NCBI RefSeq assembly: GCF_002838065.1
Contig: NZ_PIZU01000001.1
Coordinates: 62,001 to 126,000, forward strand
Direction of reading: 5' to 3'
Length of the DNA: 64,000 bases
From: Mycobacterium hubeiense
Lineage (GTDB): Bacteria > Actinomycetota > Actinomycetes > Mycobacteriales > Mycobacteriaceae
A program made the translations under genes and the position numbers. The stretch's first letter is position 1. Each line of letters opens with the position of its first letter. Shown here one piece after another: positions 60,689-64,000 of the stretch. The notes below the pieces were generated by a model. The model saw nothing but the letters and a program-made list of their open reading frames with translations, was not told where the DNA came from and made no database searches.

Positions 60689-62838
60689 TGGCGTCCTCCG
60701 AGCCAGCCCCCGTCCCCACCGTCTGGCCGGGATCCAGCTACCCGCTGGGCGCCACGTATGACGGTGCCGGCACCAACTTCTCGTTGTTCTCCGAGGTCGC
60801 CGAACGGGTGGAGTTGTGCCTGATCGCCAAGGACGGCACCGAGGAGCGGATCAACCTCGAGGAAGTCGACGGCTACGTCTGGCACGCCTACCTGCCGACG
60901 GTCACGCCCGGCCAGCGTTATGGCTACCGGGTGTACGGGCCGTGGGATCCGGCATCCGGGCATCGCTGCGATCCCAGCAAGCTGCTCCTGGACCCCTACG
61001 GCAAGTCGTTTCACGGCGACTTCCACTTCAGCCAGGCGCTGTTCTCCTACGACATGGCGGCCGACGACCTCGCCACCGGCGGCACCCCGCCCATGGTGGA
61101 CTCGCTGGGCCACACCATGACCAGCGTGGTGATCAACCCGTTCTTCCAGTGGGCGTCCGACCGCGCCCCCAAGACGCCCTACCACGAGACGGTGATCTAC
61201 GAAGCTCACGTCAAGGGCATGACCCAAACCCACCCCGGCATCCCCGAGGAACTGCGCGGCACGTACGCCGGGCTCGGCCATCCGGCGATCATCGAACACC
61301 TCAAGGCGCTCAACGTCACCGCGATCGAACTGATGCCGGTGCACCAGTTCATGCACGACCACCGGTTGCTCGACCTCGGGCTGCGCAACTACTGGGGCTA
61401 CAACACGTTCGGCTTCTTCGCGCCGCACTACCAGTACGCGGCCAACAAGCACGCCGGCGGTGCGGTGGCCGAATTCAAAACCATGGTCCGGTCGTTTCAC
61501 GAGGCCGGAATCGAGGTAATCCTCGACGTGGTCTACAACCATACGGCCGAAGGCAACCACCTCGGCCCGACGATCAATTTCCGCGGCATCGACAACGCCG
61601 CCTACTACCGGCTCGTCGACGAGGACCTGAGGTACTACAAGGATTTCACGGGCACCGGCAACAGCCTCAACGCACGGCATCCGCACACCCTGCAGCTGAT
61701 CATGGATTCGCTGCGCTACTGGGTGATGGAGATGCACGTCGACGGGTTCCGCTTCGACCTGGCCGCCACCCTGGCCCGAGAGTTCTACGACGTCGACCGG
61801 CTGTCGGCGTTTTTCGATCTGGTGCAACAGGATCCGGTCGTCAGCCAGGTCAAGCTGATCGCCGAACCGTGGGATATCGGCGAGGGCGGCTACCAGGTCG
61901 GCAATTTCCCCGGGTTGTGGACCGAGTGGAACGGCAAGTACCGCGACACGATGCGCGACTACTGGCGCGGTGAGCCATCCACGCTCGGCGAGTTCGCGTC
62001 GCGACTGACCGGGTCGTCGGATCTCTACGAGGCCACCGGCCGACGGCCCGGCGCCAGCATCAACTTCATCACCGCGCACGACGGTTTCACGCTGGCCGAC
62101 CTGGTGTCCTACAACGAAAAGCACAACGAGGCCAACGGCGAGGACAACCGTGACGGCGAGAGCCACAACAGGTCGTGGAACTGCGGTGTGGAGGGCCCGA
62201 CCGACGACCGGGAGATCCTGGCGCTGCGGGCCCGCCAGATGCGCAATTTCATGGCGACGCTGATGTTGTCGCAGGGCACGCCGATGATTCTGCACGGCGA
62301 CGAGATCGGCCGTACCCAGCACGGCAACAACAACGTGTACTGCCAGGACTCCGAGCTGAGTTGGATGGACTGGTCGCTGGTTGAACGCAACGCCGAATTG
62401 CTGGAATTCACCAAGAAGGTGACCGCACTGCGACGCGACCATCCGGTGTTCCGCCGGCGCCGGTTCTTCGCCGGAACGCCCATCCGCAGCGGTGAGCAGG
62501 CCCGTGACATCGCCTGGCTGACCCCGGCAGGCAAGGAGATGACCCCCGAGGACTGGGACGCGGCATTCGGCAAGAGCATCGCGGTGTTCCTCAACGGGGA
62601 CGCCATCCCCGAACCCAACGCCCGCGGCGAGCGGGTCACCGACGACTCGTTTCTGCTCTGCTTCAACGCCCACGATCAGCCGCTGGATTTCGTTGTCCCC
62701 GACGGGGATTACGCCAAGGAGTGGACGGCGACGCTGGACACCGCCGATCCGACGGGGTCGACGGACTTGGTGATCGTCGCCGGCGAAAAGGTTTCGCTGC
62801 AGGCACGGTCGCTGCTGGTGCTGCATAAGACGGCGTGA
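60688..62838 (+). CDS. treX: Glycogen/maltooligosaccharide debranching enzyme
   Basis: 716 residues, GH13 enzyme hydrolysing alpha-1,6 branches of glycogen, feeding linear glucans to TreY. An N-terminal carbohydrate-binding domain (about 10-150) precedes the barrel. Catalytic Asp357 (DGFRFDLA), Glu393 (LIAEPWD) and Asp465 (TAHDGFTL) are complete. ATG at 60688 is preferred, overlapping the preceding stop; a GTG at 60676 is possible. Confidence 0.95.
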   Translation: MASSEPAPVPTVWPGSSYPLGATYDGAGTNFSLFSEVAERVELCLIAKDGTEERINLEEVDGYVWHAYLPTVTPGQRYGYRVYGPWDPASGHRCDPSKLLLDPYGKSFHGDFHFSQALFSYDMAADDLATGGTPPMVDSLGHTMTSVVINPFFQWASDRAPKTPYHETVIYEAHVKGMTQTHPGIPEELRGTYAGLGHPAIIEHLKALNVTAIELMPVHQFMHDHRLLDLGLRNYWGYNTFGFFAPHYQYAANKHAGGAVAEFKTMVRSFHEAGIEVILDVVYNHTAEGNHLGPTINFRGIDNAAYYRLVDEDLRYYKDFTGTGNSLNARHPHTLQLIMDSLRYWVMEMHVDGFRFDLAATLAREFYDVDRLSAFFDLVQQDPVVSQVKLIAEPWDIGEGGYQVGNFPGLWTEWNGKYRDTMRDYWRGEPSTLGEFASRLTGSSDLYEATGRRPGASINFITAHDGFTLADLVSYNEKHNEANGEDNRDGESHNRSWNCGVEGPTDDREILALRARQMRNFMATLMLSQGTPMILHGDEIGRTQHGNNNVYCQDSELSWMDWSLVERNAELLEFTKKVTALRRDHPVFRRRRFFAGTPIRSGEQARDIAWLTPAGKEMTPEDWDAAFGKSIAVFLNGDAIPEPNARGERVTDDSFLLCFNAHDQPLDFVVPDGDYAKEWTATLDTADPTGSTDLVIVAGEKVSLQARSLLVLHKTA

Positions 62839-62840
62839 CA

Positions 62841-64000
62841 ATGGCTGTGCTGTCGACGTATCGACTGCAACTGCGCGGCGATTCGTTCACATTCGCCGAC
62901 GCCGAGAACCTGCTGGACTACCTCGCAGAACTCGCGGTGTCGCACCTGTACCTGTCGCCGATCCTGACTGCGGCCGAGGGATCCAGCCACGGCTACGACG
63001 TCACCGATCCGACCACGGTGTCGACGGCGTTGGGGGGTCCCGACGGACTGGCGCGACTGTCGGCCGCGGCACGCTCGCGCGGCATGGGGTTGGTGGTCGA
63101 TGTCGTGCCCAACCACGTCGGGGTGGACAAGCCTGAGCAGAACCCGTGGTGGTGGGACGTGCTCAAACACGGCCGGAATTCGTCCTACGCATCGTTCTTT
63201 GATATCGACTGGTCAGTGGATCCCGACGGTCGAATCGTGTTGCCGGTGTTGGGTTCTGACGACGACGTCGCCTCGCTGCGGGTGGACGGTGACGTGCTGC
63301 GGCTGGGTGATCTGGTGTATCCGATCGCGCCGGGCACAGGTGCCGGGACGGGCGCGCAGGTGCATGACCGGCAGCACTACCGCTTGATCGGCTGGCGGCG
63401 CGGCGTCTGCGGGTACCGTCGCTTCTTTTCCATCACGTCGCTGGCCGGGCTGCGGCAAGAAGACCGGGCCGTGTTCGACGCCTCCCACGCGGAGGTCAAA
63501 CGCTGGTTCACCGAGGGACTGGTGGACGGGGTGCGCATCGACCACCCGGACGGATTGTCCGATCCCTCGGGCTATCTGCGGTGGCTGCGGGAACTGCTGG
63601 GCCTGCGAGCGTGGATCGTCATCGAGAAGATTCTGGCAGTGGACGAGGCGCTGGACCCGTCACTGCCCGTGGCAGGGACCACCGGGTACGACGCGCTGCG
63701 CGAAATCGGCGGACTGTTCGTCGATCCCGCCGGCGCCGGCCCATTGACCGCGTTGTACGAATCCAGCGGCACCCGCTACGCCGACATGGGTCGGCTGGCC
63801 CGCAACCTCAAGGCCGACGCCGTCACCCACACCCTGCGCAGCGAACTGAACCGGCTGTGCCGGGCGTTCGGCAGCGATGACCCCCAGTTACCCGATGCCA
63901 TAGCGGCGTTGGTGAGCCACATCGGGGTGTACCGGTCCGACTACCCGTCGCTAGCGTCGGTGCTGCCCGCCGCGTTCGCCGAAACCGCCGCCGAGAGACC
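62841..64000 (+). CDS. treY: Maltooligosyltrehalose synthase, N-terminal part
   Basis: The frame is open to the window edge, about 386 codons. TreY turns the reducing-end alpha-1,4 bond of maltodextrins into an alpha-1,1 trehalose bond. GH13_26 motifs are visible: SHGYDVTDPT, VVDVVPNHVG, nucleophile Asp234 (VRIDHPDGL) and acid/base Glu262 (VIEKIL). ATG at 62841 lies 2 nt after the treX stop, so they are one transcript; treZ is expected beyond the edge. Confidence 0.95.
   Translation, partial: MAVLSTYRLQLRGDSFTFADAENLLDYLAELAVSHLYLSPILTAAEGSSHGYDVTDPTTVSTALGGPDGLARLSAAARSRGMGLVVDVVPNHVGVDKPEQNPWWWDVLKHGRNSSYASFFDIDWSVDPDGRIVLPVLGSDDDVASLRVDGDVLRLGDLVYPIAPGTGAGTGAQVHDRQHYRLIGWRRGVCGYRRFFSITSLAGLRQEDRAVFDASHAEVKRWFTEGLVDGVRIDHPDGLSDPSGYLRWLRELLGLRAWIVIEKILAVDEALDPSLPVAGTTGYDALREIGGLFVDPAGAGPLTALYESSGTRYADMGRLARNLKADAVTHTLRSELNRLCRAFGSDDPQLPDAIAALVSHIGVYRSDYPSLASVLPAAFAETAAER

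Noticed and set aside
58469..62841. Two very long minus-strand frames opposite the acyltransferase and treX genes
   Set aside because: Both opposing genes have complete catalytic residues; the minus frames translate to His/Arg/Gln-rich sequence typical of antisense mycobacterial DNA.

Overview
The window is high-GC DNA from a mycobacterium, most likely a fast-growing Mycolicibacterium relative of M. smegmatis. Support comes from the gene content and order, the heavy use of GTG starts, and proteins that closely resemble known mycobacterial ones. From memory (no search was run), the order follows M. tuberculosis Rv1562 to Rv1627 in inverted orientation. The neighbourhoods gltBD beside pykA, Dps2, and a BioQ-type TetR beside bioB are ones I associate with M. 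smegmatis rather than M. tuberculosis. About 61 protein genes and one tRNA fill the 64 kb. No gap between genes exceeds 300 bases. There is no prophage, insertion sequence, integrase or CRISPR array.

Layout. 1-5.1 kb: a branched-chain amino-acid uptake system (livH partial, livK), the ANTAR regulator pdtaR, tRNA-Leu(CAA), a secreted proline-rich protein, a membrane adenylate cyclase and an SRPBCC protein. 5.1-11.9 kb (minus strand): a polar amino-acid ABC importer, a sensor kinase and response regulator in the same run, a DUF2339 membrane protein and Dps2. 12-18.3 kb (plus strand): HdeD-like protein, then cydA-cydB-cydD-cydC for cytochrome bd. 18.3-27.3 kb: DUF4190 protein, tesB, pykA, gltD-gltB. 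27.3-29.7 kb: DUF2752 and TM2 proteins and a 13E12-family HNH protein with an SOS box on its start codon. 29.7-36.7 kb: trpE, a Trp-associated membrane protein, trpC, trpB, trpA and lgt, mostly with overlapping ends. 36.7-38.7 kb: Bcp peroxiredoxin, a hydrolase and an orphan ABC ATPase. 38.7-45.1 kb: hisD-C-B-H, priA/hisA, impA, hisF, hisI. 45.2-46.6 kb: an F420-type reductase, an OhrR-like MarR regulator and a DUF5313 protein. 46.6-50.8 kb: nadA-B-C with divergent nrtR. 50.8-58.5 kb: a lipase, DUF2567, bsaP, bioB, bioQ, a 2H phosphoesterase, bioD, bioF, bioA. 58.5-64 kb: an acyltransferase-SGNH protein, treX and partial treY.

How the genes work together. Most blocks make primary metabolites (Trp, His, NAD, biotin, Glu, trehalose) from tightly packed operons. 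Several control points can be read directly: an NrtR palindrome carrying both nadA and nrtR -10 boxes, two BioQ boxes (bioB/bioQ and bioF), an SOS box on the 13E12 start, and two candidate sites at cydA (a CRP-like site and a BlaI/CopY-like palindrome over the -10). Several genes without a Shine-Dalgarno carry a TANNNT box 6-8 nt before the start codon, as expected for leaderless transcripts. No trpF lies in the trp cluster, consistent with a dual HisA/TrpF enzyme (PriA) in the his operon.
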